Shown: positions 1 to 10,660 of the stretch, piece by piece | Position numbering within the stretch: the first letter of the stretch is position 1 | How the letters are laid out: every line of letters begins with the position of its first letter | NCBI GenBank assembly: GCA_951828235.1 | Contig: OX639965.1 | Span: forward strand, 1,571,191-1,635,190 | Direction: 5' to 3' | Length of the DNA stretch: 64,000 nucleotides | Origin: an uncultured Gammaproteobacteria bacterium | Lineage (GTDB): Bacteria > Pseudomonadota > Gammaproteobacteria > Steroidobacterales > Foliamicaceae | Notes under the pieces: model-generated | What the model saw: the letters and a program-made list of their open reading frames with translations, nothing else | Database searches by the model: none | What the model was told of the DNA's origin: nothing | Position numbers and translations under genes: made by a program

Positions 1-90
1 TCGGAGAACACCGGCGCGGCGGCCCGCCGCCGCGAGGAAACCCATCGAATGGCGGAGGCCAACAAGGCCTTCGCGCATTACCGCTGGTAG
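1..90 (+). CDS. rpsG: 30S ribosomal protein S7, C-terminal end (partial)
   Basis: The first 30 codons read in frame 1 end in EANKAFAHYRW and a TAG stop, the characteristic S7 C-terminus. S7 nucleates assembly of the 30S head and binds the 3' major domain of 16S rRNA. The start lies before the window. The next gene is fusA, the usual str-operon order rpsL-rpsG-fusA-tuf. Confidence 0.93.
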   Translation, partial: SENTGAAARRREETHRMAEANKAFAHYRW

Positions 91-152
91 CCGCCTGACG
101 GCGCCCTGGCCTTGTTTTCCTGCGCAACCCGCGGCCTGTTCGGTATCTCACC

Positions 153-2240
153 ATGCGCGCTACCCCCGTCGGCCGCTACCGCAACATCGGCATCATGGCC
201 CACATCGATGCCGGCAAGACCACGACCACGGAGCGGGTCCTCTTCTACACCGGCGTTTCGCACAAGTTAGGCGAGGTCCATGACGGCGCGGCCATCATGG
301 ACTGGATGGACCAGGAGCAGGAACGCGGCATAACCATCACCTCGGCGGCCACCACCTGCTTCTGGAGCGGGATGCGCCGCCAGTTCTCCGAGCACCGCAT
401 CAACATCCTCGACACGCCGGGCCACGTGGATTTCACCATCGAGGTCGAGCGCTCGCTGAGGGTGCTGGACAGCGCCGTGGCGGTGTTCTGCTCGGTTGGC
501 GGCGTGGAGCCGCAGTCCGAGACCGTGTGGCGCCAGGCCAACCGCTACGGCGTCCCGCGGCTGGCCTTCATCAACAAGATGGACCGTATCGGCGCGGACT
601 TCTTTCGCGTGGTCGGCCAGATCGGATCCCGCCTGGGCGCCAAGGCCGTACCCATACAGGTGCCCATCGGCAGCGAAGCCGATTTCGCCGGCGTCGTGGA
701 CCTGGTCGAGGAACGAGCCATCTACTGGAGCGAGACGGACCTCGGCACCACCTACCGCGAGGACGACATTCCGGAGGACCTCGCCGAGGTCTGCGCCGAA
801 TGGCGCGAGCGCATGGTCGAGGCCGCCGCCGAGAGCGACGACGAGCTGATGGAGAAGTACGTGGGCGGCGAGCCGCTGTCGGCGGACGAGATCCGCCGGG
901 GCCTGCGCGAGCGCACCCTGCGCAACGAGATCGTTCCCGCCATGTGCGGCAGCGCCTTCCGCAACAAGGGCGTGCAGGCGGTGCTCGACGGCGTGGTGCA
1001 CTACCTGCCGTCGCCGGCCGAGAAGCCGCCCATCACCGGCATTACGGGTTCCGGAGAAACGGCCGAGCGTGCGCCCAGCAACGACGCGCCCTTCTCGGCG
1101 CTTGCCTTCAAGATCGCCAACGACCCGTACGTGGGCAACCTGGCGTTCATCCGCGTGTATTCAGGCACGCTCAAGTCGGGCGACCGGGTGCTCAACGTTA
1201 CCCGCGGCAAGAAGGAGCGCATCGGCCGGCTGTTGCAGATGCACGCCAACGAACGCGCCGAGGTCTCCGAAATCCGCGCCGGCGACATCGTGGCCGCCGT
1301 GGGCCTGAAGGACGTGACTACCGGCGACAGCCTTACCGAGGTCAGCCAACCCATCACGCTCGAGCGCATCGCCATCCCCGACCCGGTCATTCACGTGGCC
1401 GTGGAGGCGCGCACCCGCGCCGACCAGGACAAGATGGGGCTGGCGCTTCAGAAGCTGGCCAAGGAAGACCCGTCCTTCAAGGTATCCACCGACAAGGAAT
1501 CCGGCCAGACCATCATCGCCGGCATGGGCGAGCTGCACCTGGAAATCCTGGTGGACCGCATGCGCCGCGAATTTCAGGTCGAGGCCAACGTGGGGCGCCC
1601 GCGCGTGTCCTACCGCGAGACGATTCGCCGGTCCGTGGAACAGGAGGGCCGCTTCGTGCGCCAGACCGGTGGCCGGGGCCAGTACGGCCACGTCTTCCTG
1701 CGCCTGGAGCCGCTGCCCTCGGGGGGCGGCTACGAGTTCGAAGACGAAATCGTGGGCGGCGCCGTCCCCAGGGAGTACATCCCGGCGGTGAACAAGGGCG
1801 TTCAGCAGCAGATGGGCGAAGGCGTGCTGGGCGGCTACCCGGTGGTGGACATCAGGGCGACGCTGTACGACGGCTCCTTCCACGAGGTGGACTCCAGCGA
1901 AGTCGCGTTCCGCGTGGCTGCGGCCCAGGCGTTCCGGGAGGGCATGAGGCGGGCCAAACCGATCCTCCTGGAGCCCACCATGAAGGTCGAGGTGGTCACG
2001 CCGGACGACTACATGGGCGACGTGAGCGCCGACCTCAATCGCCGGCGCGGCGAACTGCGCAGCATGGAGGAGTCGCCCGCGGGCAAGGTGGTGCGCGGCG
2101 AGGTGCCGCTGGCGGAGATGTTCGGATACGCCACCACCCTGCGCTCGATGTCGCAGGGCCGCGCAACCTACTCGATGGAATTTTCCCGTTACACTCCGGT
2201 CCCCGCCAAGGTGGCGGCGGACCTGACTCATACCGGCTGA
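153..2240 (+). CDS. fusA: Elongation factor G
   Basis: This is the 695-residue translocation GTPase that moves tRNA and mRNA through the ribosome and assists recycling. The G1 motif AHIDAGKT is near residue 17, DTPGH near 90 and NKMD near 144. The effector region [11 protein letters not shown] and the domain IV/V segments ([20 protein letters not shown]) are present, and the length is normal for the family. The ATG at 153 gives [14 protein letters not shown], which aligns with the usual EF-G start. It lies 62 bases after rpsG and 30 bases before tuf. Confidence 0.98.
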   Translation: MRATPVGRYRNIGIMAHIDAGKTTTTERVLFYTGVSHKLGEVHDGAAIMDWMDQEQERGITITSAATTCFWSGMRRQFSEHRINILDTPGHVDFTIEVERSLRVLDSAVAVFCSVGGVEPQSETVWRQANRYGVPRLAFINKMDRIGADFFRVVGQIGSRLGAKAVPIQVPIGSEADFAGVVDLVEERAIYWSETDLGTTYREDDIPEDLAEVCAEWRERMVEAAAESDDELMEKYVGGEPLSADEIRRGLRERTLRNEIVPAMCGSAFRNKGVQAVLDGVVHYLPSPAEKPPITGITGSGETAERAPSNDAPFSALAFKIANDPYVGNLAFIRVYSGTLKSGDRVLNVTRGKKERIGRLLQMHANERAEVSEIRAGDIVAAVGLKDVTTGDSLTEVSQPITLERIAIPDPVIHVAVEARTRADQDKMGLALQKLAKEDPSFKVSTDKESGQTIIAGMGELHLEILVDRMRREFQVEANVGRPRVSYRETIRRSVEQEGRFVRQTGGRGQYGHVFLRLEPLPSGGGYEFEDEIVGGAVPREYIPAVNKGVQQQMGEGVLGGYPVVDIRATLYDGSFHEVDSSEVAFRVAAAQAFREGMRRAKPILLEPTMKVEVVTPDDYMGDVSADLNRRRGELRSMEESPAGKVVRGEVPLAEMFGYATTLRSMSQGRATYSMEFSRYTPVPAKVAADLTHTG

Positions 2241-2270
2241 GAGGAGCCGTACTCAAGGAGAAAAGCACTT

Positions 2271-3461
2271 ATGGCCAAGGCGAAATTTGAGCGTACCAAG
2301 CCGCATGTGAATGTTGGGACGATTGGTCACGTGGACCATGGCAAGACGACGTTGACGGCGGCATTGACGAAGATCATGGCGGCGCAGCACGGTGGTGAGA
2401 TCAAGGCGTTTGACGAGATTGACAATGCGCCGGAGGAGCGTGAGCGCGGGATCACGATCGCGACGGCGCACGTGGAGTATGAGAGCGACAATCGTCACTA
2501 TGCGCACGTGGACTGTCCGGGTCATGCCGACTATGTGAAGAACATGATCACGGGTGCGGCGCAGATGGACGGTGCGGTATTGGTGGTGAGTGCGGCCGAC
2601 GGACCGATGCCGCAGACGCGCGAGCACATTTTGCTGGCCCGCCAGGTGGGTGTTCCGTACATTGTGGTGTATCTGAACAAGTCCGACATGGTGGACGACG
2701 AGGAGCTTCTGGAGCTGGTCGAGCTGGAGGTCAGGGACCTGCTGTCGCAGTATGACTTTCCGGGCGACGACACGCCGGTGATCGTAGGCAGCGCTTTGCA
2801 GGCTTTGGAGGGTCAGGAAGGCGAGCGTGGCGTGGGCAGCGTACACGCATTGGTCGAGGCCATGGACAGTTACATCCCCGAGCCCGAGCGGGCCATTGAC
2901 GGTGCCTTTTTGATGCCGATCGAGGACGTGTTCTCGATTGCCGGTCGGGGCACGGTGGTGACCGGCCGTGTGGAGCGCGGCGTGGTCAAGGTGGGCGAGG
3001 AGGTTGAGATCGTTGGGATCAAGGACACTTCCAAGACCACCTGTACGGGCGTTGAGATGTTCCGCAAGTTGCTGGACGAGGGTCAGGCGGGGGACAACGT
3101 GGGGGTATTGCTACGGGGCGTCAAGCGCACCGAGGTGGAGCGCGGCCAGGTATTGGCCAAGCCGGCGTCGATTACGCCGCACACCCGATTTGAGTCGGAG
3201 GTGTATATCCTGACCAAGGAGGAGGGCGGCCGTCACACGCCGTTTTTCAAGGGTTATCGTCCGCAGTTTTATTTTCGGACCACGGACGTGACCGGAGCGG
3301 TGACGCTGCCCCAGGACATGGAGATGGTGATGCCGGGTGACAACGTGCGCATGGAAGTGGACCTGATTGCGCCGATTGCGATGGAGGACGGCCTGCGCTT
3401 TGCGATACGCGAAGGCGGCCGCACCGTCGGAGCCGGCGTCGTCGCAAAGGTGGTGGAGTAA
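2271..3461 (+). CDS. tuf: Elongation factor Tu
   Basis: At 396 residues this is the normal length for the GTPase that brings aminoacyl-tRNA to the A site. The G motifs [17 protein letters not shown] and NKSD are visible, with domain II ([13 protein letters not shown]) and domain III ([14 protein letters not shown]). An AAGGAG Shine-Dalgarno lies about 7 bases upstream. Codon use differs from fusA and the ribosomal genes: many more T- and G-ending codons (GGT, GTG, TTG, ATT, CGT). The end of the gene (about 3400 onward) returns to C-ending codons. Confidence 0.98.
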   Translation: MAKAKFERTKPHVNVGTIGHVDHGKTTLTAALTKIMAAQHGGEIKAFDEIDNAPEERERGITIATAHVEYESDNRHYAHVDCPGHADYVKNMITGAAQMDGAVLVVSAADGPMPQTREHILLARQVGVPYIVVYLNKSDMVDDEELLELVELEVRDLLSQYDFPGDDTPVIVGSALQALEGQEGERGVGSVHALVEAMDSYIPEPERAIDGAFLMPIEDVFSIAGRGTVVTGRVERGVVKVGEEVEIVGIKDTSKTTCTGVEMFRKLLDEGQAGDNVGVLLRGVKRTEVERGQVLAKPASITPHTRFESEVYILTKEEGGRHTPFFKGYRPQFYFRTTDVTGAVTLPQDMEMVMPGDNVRMEVDLIAPIAMEDGLRFAIREGGRTVGAGVVAKVVE

Positions 3462-3466
3462 ACAAG

Positions 3467-3781
3467 ATGGCTGAACCGCAAAACATACGAATCCGGCTCA
3501 AGGCCTTCGATCATCGGCTTATCGATTCATCGGCCCGCGAGATCGTCGAAACCGCGCGCCGCACCGGCGCCAAGGTGCACGGCCCGGTGCCGCTGCCCAC
3601 CCGCAAGGAGCGTTTCACCGTGCTGATTTCTCCGCACGTGAACAAGGACGCCCGCGACCAGTACGAGCTGCGCACGCACAAGCGCCTGCTGGACATCATC
3701 GAGCCCAGCGACAAGACCGTCGATGCGCTCATGAAGCTCGAACTGCCGGCCGGTGTGGACGCTCAAATCCGCTTGAATTAG
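3467..3781 (+). CDS. rpsJ: 30S ribosomal protein S10
   Basis: The 104-residue protein carries the S10 motifs [13 protein letters not shown] and GPVPLPT. S10 is part of the 30S head and also the NusE subunit of transcription antitermination complexes. It begins only five bases after the tuf stop, so the str and S10 clusters are physically continuous here. Confidence 0.97.
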   Translation: MAEPQNIRIRLKAFDHRLIDSSAREIVETARRTGAKVHGPVPLPTRKERFTVLISPHVNKDARDQYELRTHKRLLDIIEPSDKTVDALMKLELPAGVDAQIRLN

Positions 3782-3795
3782 AAGGGCATGATTGC

Positions 3796-3838
3796 TAATA
3801 TTGTTAGTCTTTACCCTCGCAGCCCGTCCGGCGAGGGT
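3796..3838 (+). promoter_or_regulatory. Hairpin between rpsJ and rplC, possible attenuator
   Basis: The 78-base rpsJ-rplC gap is among the longest inside the ribosomal block. It contains a 7-bp perfect stem CCCTCGC/GCGAGGG (3814-3820 with 3831-3837) after an AT-rich stretch (3788-3812). No U-run follows, so it is not a classical terminator. It could be the site where L4 or another factor regulates the cluster; that role is inferred only from position. Confidence 0.35.
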
Positions 3839-3859
3839 TCTCACTCTTAAGAGACCGCC

Positions 3860-4507
3860 ATGAGCCTTGGTTTGATCGGCCAAAAGCGAGGAATGACGCG
3901 CCTGTTCACGGAGGAAGGGGCCAGTGTGCCCGTCACCGTGATTGAGGCGCGCCCGAATCGCGTGACCCGCCAGCGCACGCCGGCCAAAGACGGCTACGCG
4001 GCCGTGCAGGTTACCGTGGGCGAGGCGCGCAAGGCGCCGGGCAAGGCGCTGGCCGGCCAGTATGCCGATCAGCCCGCCGGCGAGGGCCTGTTCGAGCATC
4101 GCCTCGACGATCCCGCCCAGCTCGAGGCCTATCAGCCCGGCGCGGAAATCAGCGTCGCCCTGTTCTCCGAGGGCCAGCATGTGGACGTCTCCGGCGCCAC
4201 CATAGGCAAGGGCTTTGCGGGCACCATCAAGCGCCACCATTTCCATGGGCAGGACGCCACCCACGGCAACTCCAAGGCGCACCGCGTGCCCGGCTCCATC
4301 GGCCAGAACCAGACGCCCGGGCGCGTATTCAAGGGCAAGAAGATGTCCGGCCACCTGGGAAACGTGCGCCGAACGGTCCAGAACCTCGAAGTGGTGCGGG
4401 TCGACGAGGAGAGAAACCTCATCATGGTCAAGGGCGCCATTCCGGGCCACACGATGGGCCGCGTTCTGGTACGCCCCGCCGTGAAAATGCCGGCCCAACA
4501 GGCTTAA
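3860..4507 (+). CDS. rplC: 50S ribosomal protein L3
   Basis: The 215-residue protein begins [16 protein letters not shown]. It contains the long loop reaching the peptidyl transferase centre ([21 protein letters not shown]) and the conserved [17 protein letters not shown], whose glutamine is the known PrmB methylation site. L3 is an early assembly protein of the 50S subunit. An in-frame ATG follows the hairpin region at 3814-3837. Confidence 0.97.
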   Translation: MSLGLIGQKRGMTRLFTEEGASVPVTVIEARPNRVTRQRTPAKDGYAAVQVTVGEARKAPGKALAGQYADQPAGEGLFEHRLDDPAQLEAYQPGAEISVALFSEGQHVDVSGATIGKGFAGTIKRHHFHGQDATHGNSKAHRVPGSIGQNQTPGRVFKGKKMSGHLGNVRRTVQNLEVVRVDEERNLIMVKGAIPGHTMGRVLVRPAVKMPAQQA

Positions 4508-4510
4508 ACC

Positions 4511-5164
4511 ATGAACGCAACGGCCACAAAATCCGACCGGCAGGAACCAGCCGTTGCGAAGCCGAAAAAGGCAAAGCCGACGAGAAAGGTCTACAAACCG
4601 TTTTCCGACGACGTTCCGTTTAACGAGTCGCTGGTCCACCAGGCGGTTGTCGCCTGGCTGGCCGGCGCCCGCGCGGGCACCAAGGCGCAGAGAAACCGCT
4701 CCGCGGTGCGCGGCGGCGGCGCCAAGCCCTGGCGCCAGAAGGGCACCGGACGGGCCCGCGCCGGCACGCGCTCCAGCCCGCTCTGGCGCGGCGGCGGCCG
4801 CACCTTCGCCGCAACCTCGCGCTCGCACGCGAAGAAAATCAACCGCAAGATGTACCGTGGCGCCATGCGCTGCCTTCTCGCGGAAGTGGCGCGCAGCAAG
4901 CGCCTGACCATCGCCCGCAAGATCGAGCCCGCCGACCACCGCACCAAGACGGCGCTCAAGCTGCTCGAGGAGATGGAATTCAGCGGCGGTCTGATCGTGG
5001 TGGAGTCGTATGACGACTACCGCGAGTTCTGCCTGGGCATCCGCAATCTCCCCGGCGTGGACATCATCGATCTGCGCGAGCTCAGCCCCGTGGCGCTGGC
5101 GGGCTCCGGCCCCATCCTGATCACGGAAGGCGCCTTCAAGGCGCTCAAGGAGCGGCTGCAATGA
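4511..5164 (+). CDS. rplD: 50S ribosomal protein L4
   Basis: The 217-residue protein has the L4 core [20 protein letters not shown] and the exit-tunnel loop [15 protein letters not shown]. In E. coli L4 also represses the S10 operon. The first 35 residues are unusual: instead of the normal short beta-strand segment there is a lysine-rich, Ala/Pro-containing tail (about residues 15-33). The start lies three bases after the rplC stop, and the stop overlaps the rplW start by four bases. Confidence 0.96.
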   Translation: MNATATKSDRQEPAVAKPKKAKPTRKVYKPFSDDVPFNESLVHQAVVAWLAGARAGTKAQRNRSAVRGGGAKPWRQKGTGRARAGTRSSPLWRGGGRTFAATSRSHAKKINRKMYRGAMRCLLAEVARSKRLTIARKIEPADHRTKTALKLLEEMEFSGGLIVVESYDDYREFCLGIRNLPGVDIIDLRELSPVALAGSGPILITEGAFKALKERLQ

Positions 5165-5475
5165 GCGCCGAGAACCTTTCCGAGCGCCTGCTGAACACCA
5201 TCCGGGCGCCGCACCTGTCCGAGAAGGCCCTCAACCTGGCCGAGAGCGAGGGGCGCAAGCAGCTCGCCTTCAAGGTGGCCGTCGACGCTACCAAGCCGGA
5301 GATCGCCAGGGCGGTGAAGGAGATTTTCGAAGTGGAAGTGGACTCGGTCACGGTCATCAACTACAAGGGCAAGGTCAAGCGGCGCGGCACCACCTTAGGC
5401 CGCCGGCCGAACTGGAAGAAGGCCTACGTCACGCTGGCTCCAGGCCAGGACCTGGACTTCGTGGCGGGCGAGTAA
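5161..5475 (+). CDS. rplW: 50S ribosomal protein L23
   Basis: The 104-residue protein has the diagnostic [10 protein letters not shown] near the N-terminus and [20 protein letters not shown] toward the end. L23 lines the tunnel exit and docks trigger factor and SRP. Its ATG overlaps the rplD stop (ATGA), indicating translational coupling. Confidence 0.97.
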   Translation: MSAENLSERLLNTIRAPHLSEKALNLAESEGRKQLAFKVAVDATKPEIARAVKEIFEVEVDSVTVINYKGKVKRRGTTLGRRPNWKKAYVTLAPGQDLDFVAGE

Positions 5476-5486
5476 GGGGCAGGACA

Positions 5487-6314
5487 ATGGCGCTTAAACC
5501 ACTCAATCCCACCTCGCCCGGCCAACGCTTTGCCGTGCGCGTGGTCACGCCCGAACTGCACAAGGGCGAACCGTACCGGCCGCTCACCAGGCCCCTGCCC
5601 GGCCGCGGCGGGCGCAACAACGCCGGTCGCATCACCACCCGGCACCGCGGCGGCGGGCACAAGCGCCATTACCGCATTGTCGATTTCCGCCGCAACAAGG
5701 ACGGCATAGCGGCGCGGGTCGAGCGCCTGGAGTACGACCCCAACCGCAGCGCCCACCTGGCGCTGCTGGTGTATGCCGACGGCGAACGGCGCTACATCCT
5801 GGCGCCGAACGGCGTCAAGGCCGGCCAGAAGCTCATGTCCGGACTGGAGGCGCCGATCCGGGCAGGCAACTGCCTGCCCTTGAGCCGCATCCCGCTGGGC
5901 ACGCAGATCCACAACATCGAGATGAAGCCCGGCAAGGGCGGCCAGCTGGCCCGGGCCGCCGGCGCTTCGGCGCAGTTGCTGGCCCGCGAAGGCCCGCACG
6001 CCACGCTGAGGATGCGCTCCGGAGAAATGCGCAAGGTGCCGATCACCTGCCGCGCCACCATCGGCGAGGTCGGCAACGATCAGCACGGCCTGCGCAAGGA
6101 CGGCAAGGCCGGCGTCAAGCGCTGGCGGGGCATCCGTCCCACCGTGCGCGGAGTGGCCATGAACCCGGTGGACCATCCCCACGGCGGCGGCGAAGGCCGC
6201 TCGTCGGGCGGACGCCACCCGGTCAGTCCCTGGGGCGTGCCCACCAAGGGCTACCGCACCCGCCGCCGGAAGGGCGTCGAGCGCATGATCGTGCGCCGCA
6301 GGAAGAGCAAGTAA
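5487..6314 (+). CDS. rplB: 50S ribosomal protein L2
   Basis: The 275-residue protein carries [22 protein letters not shown] and the catalytic-region motif [30 protein letters not shown], containing the conserved histidine near the peptidyl transferase centre. L2 is needed for subunit association and peptidyl transfer. Its stop TAA shares one base with the rpsS ATG. Confidence 0.98.
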   Translation: MALKPLNPTSPGQRFAVRVVTPELHKGEPYRPLTRPLPGRGGRNNAGRITTRHRGGGHKRHYRIVDFRRNKDGIAARVERLEYDPNRSAHLALLVYADGERRYILAPNGVKAGQKLMSGLEAPIRAGNCLPLSRIPLGTQIHNIEMKPGKGGQLARAAGASAQLLAREGPHATLRMRSGEMRKVPITCRATIGEVGNDQHGLRKDGKAGVKRWRGIRPTVRGVAMNPVDHPHGGGEGRSSGGRHPVSPWGVPTKGYRTRRRKGVERMIVRRRKSK

Positions 6315-6589
6315 TGCCCCGGTCGCTGCGCAAGGGCCCGTTCGTGGACCTGCACCTGCTGAAGAAGGTGCAGGTGGCCGCGGCTACCCGCAGCCCGCGC
6401 CCGATCAAGACCTGGTCGCGGCGCTCGATGATCATCCCCGACATGGTCGGCCTGACCATCGCCGTACACAACGGGCGCGACCACATCCCGATCCTGATTT
6501 CCGAGAACATGGTGGGGCACAAGCTCGGCGAGTTCGCGCCCACCCGTATATTCCGCGGTCACTCCGGCGACCGCAAGGCCACGGCCTGA
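6314..6589 (+). CDS. rpsS: 30S ribosomal protein S19
   Basis: The 91-residue protein starts [19 protein letters not shown] and contains [20 protein letters not shown] and [11 protein letters not shown], all typical of S19. It binds 16S rRNA in the 30S head together with S13. It overlaps the rplB stop by one base. Confidence 0.98.
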   Translation: MPRSLRKGPFVDLHLLKKVQVAAATRSPRPIKTWSRRSMIIPDMVGLTIAVHNGRDHIPILISENMVGHKLGEFAPTRIFRGHSGDRKATA

Positions 6590-6602
6590 GCGCCCGCGGA
6601 GC

Positions 6603-6965
6603 ATGACGATGGAAGTTTCCGCCCGGCTGCGCTACGCCCGCATCTCCACCCGCAAGACGCGGCTGGCCGCCGACATGATCCGCGGCCGCCACGTCGAGGA
6701 GGCCGCCAACGCCCTGGCGTTCACGCCCAGGCGAGCGGCCGAACTGCTGGGCAAGGTGCTCAACTCGGCCATCGCCAACGCGCAGACCAATTTCGGCGCC
6801 GACATCGACGAGCTGTACGTCAGCGAAGTGCTGGTGGACCAGGCCAAGCCGTTCCGGCGCTTCCGGGCCCGGGCCCGCGGCCGCGGCGCGCGCATCATCA
6901 AACCCCAGACCCACATCAGCCTCACCGTGTCGGATCAGCACGCGGACGGGGCGGACCAGGAGTAG
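6603..6965 (+). CDS. rplV: 50S ribosomal protein L22
   Basis: The protein is 120 residues and has the L22 fold signature [19 protein letters not shown] and the tunnel hairpin ([23 protein letters not shown]). An alternative ATG at 6609 ([13 protein letters not shown]) would remove two residues and fits the family start equally well. L22 lines the polypeptide exit tunnel. Confidence 0.97.
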   Translation: MTMEVSARLRYARISTRKTRLAADMIRGRHVEEAANALAFTPRRAAELLGKVLNSAIANAQTNFGADIDELYVSEVLVDQAKPFRRFRARARGRGARIIKPQTHISLTVSDQHADGADQE

Positions 6966-6973
6966 CCGGCGCT

Positions 6974-7837
6974 ATGGGCCAGAAAGTAAACCCCATCGGC
7001 ATCCGGCTCGGCATTTCCCGGCCGTGGTCGTCCACCTGGTACGCGGATTCGAAGCATTTCCCGGCGCTGGTCGAGTCCGACTATCGCATCCGCGAGATGC
7101 TGCGCAAGCGCCTCAAGGATGCCGCGGTCAGCCATATCGACATCGAGCGCCACCGCGAGAGCACCCAGATCCAGATCCACACCGCCCGCCCCGGCACCGT
7201 CATCGGCAAGAAGGGCGAGGACATCGAAAGGCTCAGGCGCGACCTCGCCAGGCTGATCGACACCAAGCTGCACCAGGTGCGGGTCAACATCAACGAGATC
7301 AAGAAACCCGAGCTCCACGCCCGGCTGGTGGCCGAGAACATCGCCTCGCAGCTCGAGCGCCGCGTGATGTTCCGCCGCGCCATGCGCCGCGCGGTCAGCA
7401 CCACCATGCGGCTCGGCGCGCAGGGCATCAAGGTCAAGGTCTCCGGACGGCTGAACGGCGCCGAGATCGCGCGCTCGGAGTGGTACCGCGAGGGCCGCGT
7501 GCCCCTGCACACCTTCCGCGCCGACATCGACTACGGCCTGGCCGAAGCGTTCACGACCTACGGAGTGGTGGGCGTGAAGGTATGGATCTACCGCGGCGAG
7601 AAAACCGCCCCGCAGGAAGCCCCCGGCGTGCCCAAGGCGCCCGCCGCCACGGAGCCCGCGCCCAAGGCGCCTGCCGCCGCGGAGCCTGCGCCCAAGGCGC
7701 CTGCCGCCGCGGAGCCCGCGCCCGCAGCGCCTGCCGCCACGGAGCCCGCGCCCGAAGCGCCCGCCGCCACGGAGCCCGCGCCCGAAACGCCTGCCGCCAC
7801 GGAGCCCGCGCCCGCCGCCGAGGCAAAGCCGTCATGA
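6974..7837 (+). CDS. rpsC: 30S ribosomal protein S3 with long Ala/Pro/Glu tail
   Basis: The first 215 or so residues are ordinary S3: [13 protein letters not shown], the KH-domain GxxG loop [11 protein letters not shown], and the mRNA-entry helicase region. The protein then runs on to 287 residues, against about 210-235 in most relatives. The tail is made of six or so 10-residue units of the type [10 protein letters not shown], encoded by a 30-bp tandem DNA repeat. The stop overlaps the rplP start. The tail is probably disordered and exposed near the mRNA entry site; its function is unknown. Confidence 0.96.
   Translation: MGQKVNPIGIRLGISRPWSSTWYADSKHFPALVESDYRIREMLRKRLKDAAVSHIDIERHRESTQIQIHTARPGTVIGKKGEDIERLRRDLARLIDTKLHQVRVNINEIKKPELHARLVAENIASQLERRVMFRRAMRRAVSTTMRLGAQGIKVKVSGRLNGAEIARSEWYREGRVPLHTFRADIDYGLAEAFTTYGVVGVKVWIYRGEKTAPQEAPGVPKAPAATEPAPKAPAAAEPAPKAPAAAEPAPAAPAATEPAPEAPAATEPAPETPAATEPAPAAEAKPS
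7630..7812 (+). repeat. 30-bp tandem repeat at 3' end of rpsC
   Basis: About six imperfect copies of a 30-bp unit lie inside rpsC and keep the reading frame, each encoding a variant of [10 protein letters not shown]. Units differ mainly at A/T/E positions and third codon bases, as expected for repeat expansion followed by drift. Confidence 0.85.
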
Positions 7838-8247
7838 TGCAGCCCAAGCGCACCAAGTATCGCAAGATGCACAAGGGCCGCAACCGCGGCCTGGCCCAGC
7901 GCGGCAATTTCGTCGCCTTCGGCGAATACGGCCTCAAGGCCACCACGCGCGGCCGCATCACCGCCCGCCAGATCGAGGCGGCGCGACGCGCGCTGACTCG
8001 CCACGTTCGCCGCGGCGGCAAGGTGTGGATCCGCATCTTTCCGGACAAGCCCATCACCCAAAAGCCGCTGGAAGTGCGCCAGGGCAAGGGCAAGGGCAAC
8101 GTCGAGTACTGGGTCGCGCTGGTGCAGCCCGGCCGCCTGCTCTACGAGATTGAGGGCGTGCCCGAGCCGCTGGCCCGCGAGGCCTTCCGGCTGGCGTCCT
8201 CCAAGCTGCCGGTCGATACCGCATTCGTACACAGGCAACTGCAATGA
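7834..8247 (+). CDS. rplP: 50S ribosomal protein L16
   Basis: Starting at the ATG at 7834 gives [19 protein letters not shown], the L16 N-terminus (MLQPKRTK in E. coli), and a 137-residue protein of normal length. GDNFVAF-like and [12 protein letters not shown] segments are conserved. L16 organises the A-site tRNA elbow region. The frame is open far upstream across rpsC, but that part is not coding. It overlaps the rpsC stop by four bases. Confidence 0.97.
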   Translation: MMQPKRTKYRKMHKGRNRGLAQRGNFVAFGEYGLKATTRGRITARQIEAARRALTRHVRRGGKVWIRIFPDKPITQKPLEVRQGKGKGNVEYWVALVQPGRLLYEIEGVPEPLAREAFRLASSKLPVDTAFVHRQLQ

Positions 8248-8435
8248 AGGCTTCCGAACTCAGGGAAATGGATGCCGCCGGGCTCCGGCGGCGGCTTGTC
8301 GAGCTCAGGCGCGAGCAGTTGCAGATGCGCCTGAGCCAGGCCACGGGGCAGGAGGCGCGCGTGCATCGCCACCGCGAGCTGCGCCGCGACGTCGCCCGGC
8401 TCAAGACCATCATGCGCGAGGCCGCAGGATCATGA
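8244..8435 (+). CDS. rpmC: 50S ribosomal protein L29
   Basis: The 63-residue two-helix protein [10 protein letters not shown]...[16 protein letters not shown] matches L29. It sits near the tunnel exit beside L23. Both ends are coupled by ATGA overlaps, with rplP before and rpsQ after. Confidence 0.96.
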   Translation: MKASELREMDAAGLRRRLVELRREQLQMRLSQATGQEARVHRHRELRRDVARLKTIMREAAGS

Positions 8436-8692
8436 GCGCCTCGGAACGCACGGGCCGGGTCCTGCCCGGCGGATCGGACAAGACCCGGCGGGTGGCCGTC
8501 GAGCGCCTGGTCAAGCATCCCATGTACGGCAAATACGTGCGGCGCACCACGCGCATGCTCATTCACGACCAGGACAACACCTCGCGCGAAGGCGATCTCA
8601 TCGCCATCGCCGAGGGCCGGCCCGTGTCGCGCCGCAAGTCCTGGAGGCTGGTGCGCGTACTCAGGCGCGCGGACGGGAGCAGCGGCGAGTAG
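8432..8692 (+). CDS. rpsQ: 30S ribosomal protein S17
   Basis: The ATG at 8432 overlaps the rpmC stop and gives an 86-residue OB-fold protein with ERLVKHPMYGKYVRRTTR and EGRPVSRRKSWRLV, the S17 signatures. It binds the 5' domain of 16S rRNA. The longer open frame upstream runs through rplP and rpmC out of frame and is not used. Confidence 0.96.
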   Translation: MSASERTGRVLPGGSDKTRRVAVERLVKHPMYGKYVRRTTRMLIHDQDNTSREGDLIAIAEGRPVSRRKSWRLVRVLRRADGSSGE

Positions 8693-8707
8693 TGGGGACC
8701 GGCGGTC

Positions 8708-9076
8708 ATGATTCAAGCCCAAACCGTACTGAGCGCGGCCGACAACTCCGGCGCGAGGAAGCTGCAATGCATCAAGGTGCTGGGCGGATCGCGCCGGCGC
8801 TATGCGCGCATCGGCGATGTCATCCGCGTCACCGTCAAGGATTCGGTTCCGCGCGGGCGAGTGCGCAAGGGCGAGCTGTATCACGCTGTTGTAGTGCGCA
8901 CCCGCAGCGGTGTGCGGCGGCCCGACGGCTCGCTGATCCGCTTCGACGGCAATGCCGCCGTGCTCCTGAACCCGCGCCTGGAGCCGGTGGGCACGCGTAT
9001 TTTCGGCCCCGTCACCCGCGAACTGCGCACCGCCCGCTTCATGAAGATCGTCTCCCTCGCCCCGGAGGTGCTGTAG
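8708..9076 (+). CDS. rplN: 50S ribosomal protein L14
   Basis: At 122 residues the length is standard. [27 protein letters not shown] and [29 protein letters not shown] are L14 hallmarks. L14 sits at the subunit interface and is the docking site of the silencing factor RsfS. Confidence 0.98.
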   Translation: MIQAQTVLSAADNSGARKLQCIKVLGGSRRRYARIGDVIRVTVKDSVPRGRVRKGELYHAVVVRTRSGVRRPDGSLIRFDGNAAVLLNPRLEPVGTRIFGPVTRELRTARFMKIVSLAPEVL

Positions 9077-9080
9077 CGTC

Positions 9081-9401
9081 ATGAAGCGGCTGAAGAGCGG
9101 CGACGAAGTCATCGTTATCACGGGCAGCAACCGCGGCGCCCGCGGCGTCATCACACGCCTGGTCGGCGACGACCGCGTGCTGATCGAGAACGTGAACCTG
9201 GTGCGCAAGCACCGCAAGCCCAACCCGCAGCAGAACCAGCCCGGCGGCATCGTCGAGGAAGAGCGTCCGCTGCACGTTTCCAACGTGGCGCTCTACAACC
9301 CCGTTACCGAGCAGGGCGACCGGGTGGGCGTCAAGACGCTGGCCGAAGGTCAGCGCGTGCGTTACTTCAAGAGCGACGGCGAGGTCATCGACACCGTATG
9401 A
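9081..9401 (+). CDS. rplX: 50S ribosomal protein L24
   Basis: The 106-residue protein carries an N-terminal KOW motif ([20 protein letters not shown]) followed by the L24 segment [21 protein letters not shown]24 initiates 50S assembly. Its stop overlaps the rplE ATG by four bases. Confidence 0.97.
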   Translation: MKRLKSGDEVIVITGSNRGARGVITRLVGDDRVLIENVNLVRKHRKPNPQQNQPGGIVEEERPLHVSNVALYNPVTEQGDRVGVKTLAEGQRVRYFKSDGEVIDTV

Positions 9402-9937
9402 GCGCGCTCCAACAGACCTACCGCACCGAAATGGCGCCCCGCCTGATGGAGCGCCTGGGCCTGAGCAATCCCATGCAGGCGCCGAAGCTGACCAAGATCA
9501 CGCTTAACATGGGCGTGGGCGAGGGCGCCAGCAACCGCGGCGTGGTCAGGAAGGCCGCCGAGGACCTGACGCTTATCGCCGGCCAGCGCGCCGTGATTAC
9601 CCACGCGCGCCAGTCCGTGGCGGCTTTCAAGCTGCGCGAGGGCTTCCCCGTCGGCTGCAAGGTCACGCTGCGCCGCTCGCGCATGTACGACTTCGTGGAG
9701 CGCCTGGTGAACGTGGCCATCCCGCGGATCCGCGACTTCCGGGGGCTGAACCCCAGGTCCTTCGACGGCCGCGGCAACTACAGCATCGGCGTGACCGAGC
9801 AGATCATTTTTCCCGAAATCAACTACGACAACATCGACGTCATCCGCGGCCTCGACATCGCCATCACCACGACGGCGGTGAACGACGAACAGGGCCGCGC
9901 CCTGCTCGATGAATTCAACTTCCCCTTCAAGAGGTAA
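9398..9937 (+). CDS. rplE: 50S ribosomal protein L5
   Basis: At 179 residues it matches the family length. [28 protein letters not shown] and [21 protein letters not shown] are L5 signatures. L5 binds 5S rRNA and contacts P-site tRNA. Confidence 0.98.
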   Translation: MSALQQTYRTEMAPRLMERLGLSNPMQAPKLTKITLNMGVGEGASNRGVVRKAAEDLTLIAGQRAVITHARQSVAAFKLREGFPVGCKVTLRRSRMYDFVERLVNVAIPRIRDFRGLNPRSFDGRGNYSIGVTEQIIFPEINYDNIDVIRGLDIAITTTAVNDEQGRALLDEFNFPFKR

Positions 9938-9941
9938 GCGC

Positions 9942-10247
9942 ATGGCCAAGAAGAGCATGGTGGAACGCGAGAAGAAGCGCCAGCGCACGGTGGAGCGCTA
10001 CCGTGAGCGCCGCGCGGAGCTCAAGCGCATCATCGCCGACCGCTCCACGAGTCCCGACGACCTGGCCGATGCGCTGCAAGCGCTTCAGCGCCTGCCGCGC
10101 GACTCCAGCCCGGTGCGGCTGCGCAACCGTTGCGCAATCACCGGCCGCCCGCGCGGCTATTTCAAGAAATTCGGATTGAGCCGCAACAAGCTTCGCGAAG
10201 AGACCATGTTCGGCAACATCCCCGGCGTGAGCAAGGCGTCCTGGTAG
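9942..10247 (+). CDS. rpsN: 30S ribosomal protein S14 (zinc-independent form)
   Basis: The ATG at 9942 gives [14 protein letters not shown], and the 101-residue protein ends with the S14 signature [21 protein letters not shown]...GVSKASW. No paired CxxC motifs are present, so this is the long, zinc-independent type. An in-frame ATG at 9909 lies inside rplE and is rejected. Confidence 0.97.
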   Translation: MAKKSMVEREKKRQRTVERYRERRAELKRIIADRSTSPDDLADALQALQRLPRDSSPVRLRNRCAITGRPRGYFKKFGLSRNKLREETMFGNIPGVSKASW

Positions 10248-10258
10248 GCGGTGCCCGC

Positions 10259-10657
10259 ATGAGCATGCAAGACCCCATTTCGGACATGCTGACGCGCATC
10301 CGCAACGCGCAGAGCGCGCTGCACGACAACGTGTCCATGCCCGGATCCAAGATCAAGGAGTCCATCGCGCGGGTGCTTCAGTCCGAGGGCTACATCGAGG
10401 GCTACGAAACCAGCGGCGAGCCCGGGCCCGAGCGCACCCTGCGCATCGAACTCAAGTACGTAGAGGGCGAACCTGTCATCCGCCGGCTGGAGCGCTCCTC
10501 CCGCCCCGGTTTGAGGGTCTATCGCCGCGCCGACGATCTGCCGCGGGTGATGGGCGGCCTGGGCGTGGCCGTGATTTCCACTTCCAGGGGCGTGATGAGC
10601 GACCGCGAGTCGCGCGCGGCCGGGCAGGGCGGCGAAGTGCTCTGCATCGTGAGCTGA
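10259..10657 (+). CDS. rpsH: 30S ribosomal protein S8
   Basis: [18 protein letters not shown] opens a 132-residue protein ending in the S8 signature [32 protein letters not shown]. In E. coli S8 represses the spc operon by binding its mRNA. The ATG at 10265 is a possible alternative start two codons later. Confidence 0.97.
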   Translation: MSMQDPISDMLTRIRNAQSALHDNVSMPGSKIKESIARVLQSEGYIEGYETSGEPGPERTLRIELKYVEGEPVIRRLERSSRPGLRVYRRADDLPRVMGGLGVAVISTSRGVMSDRESRAAGQGGEVLCIVS

Positions 10658-10660
10658 ACC

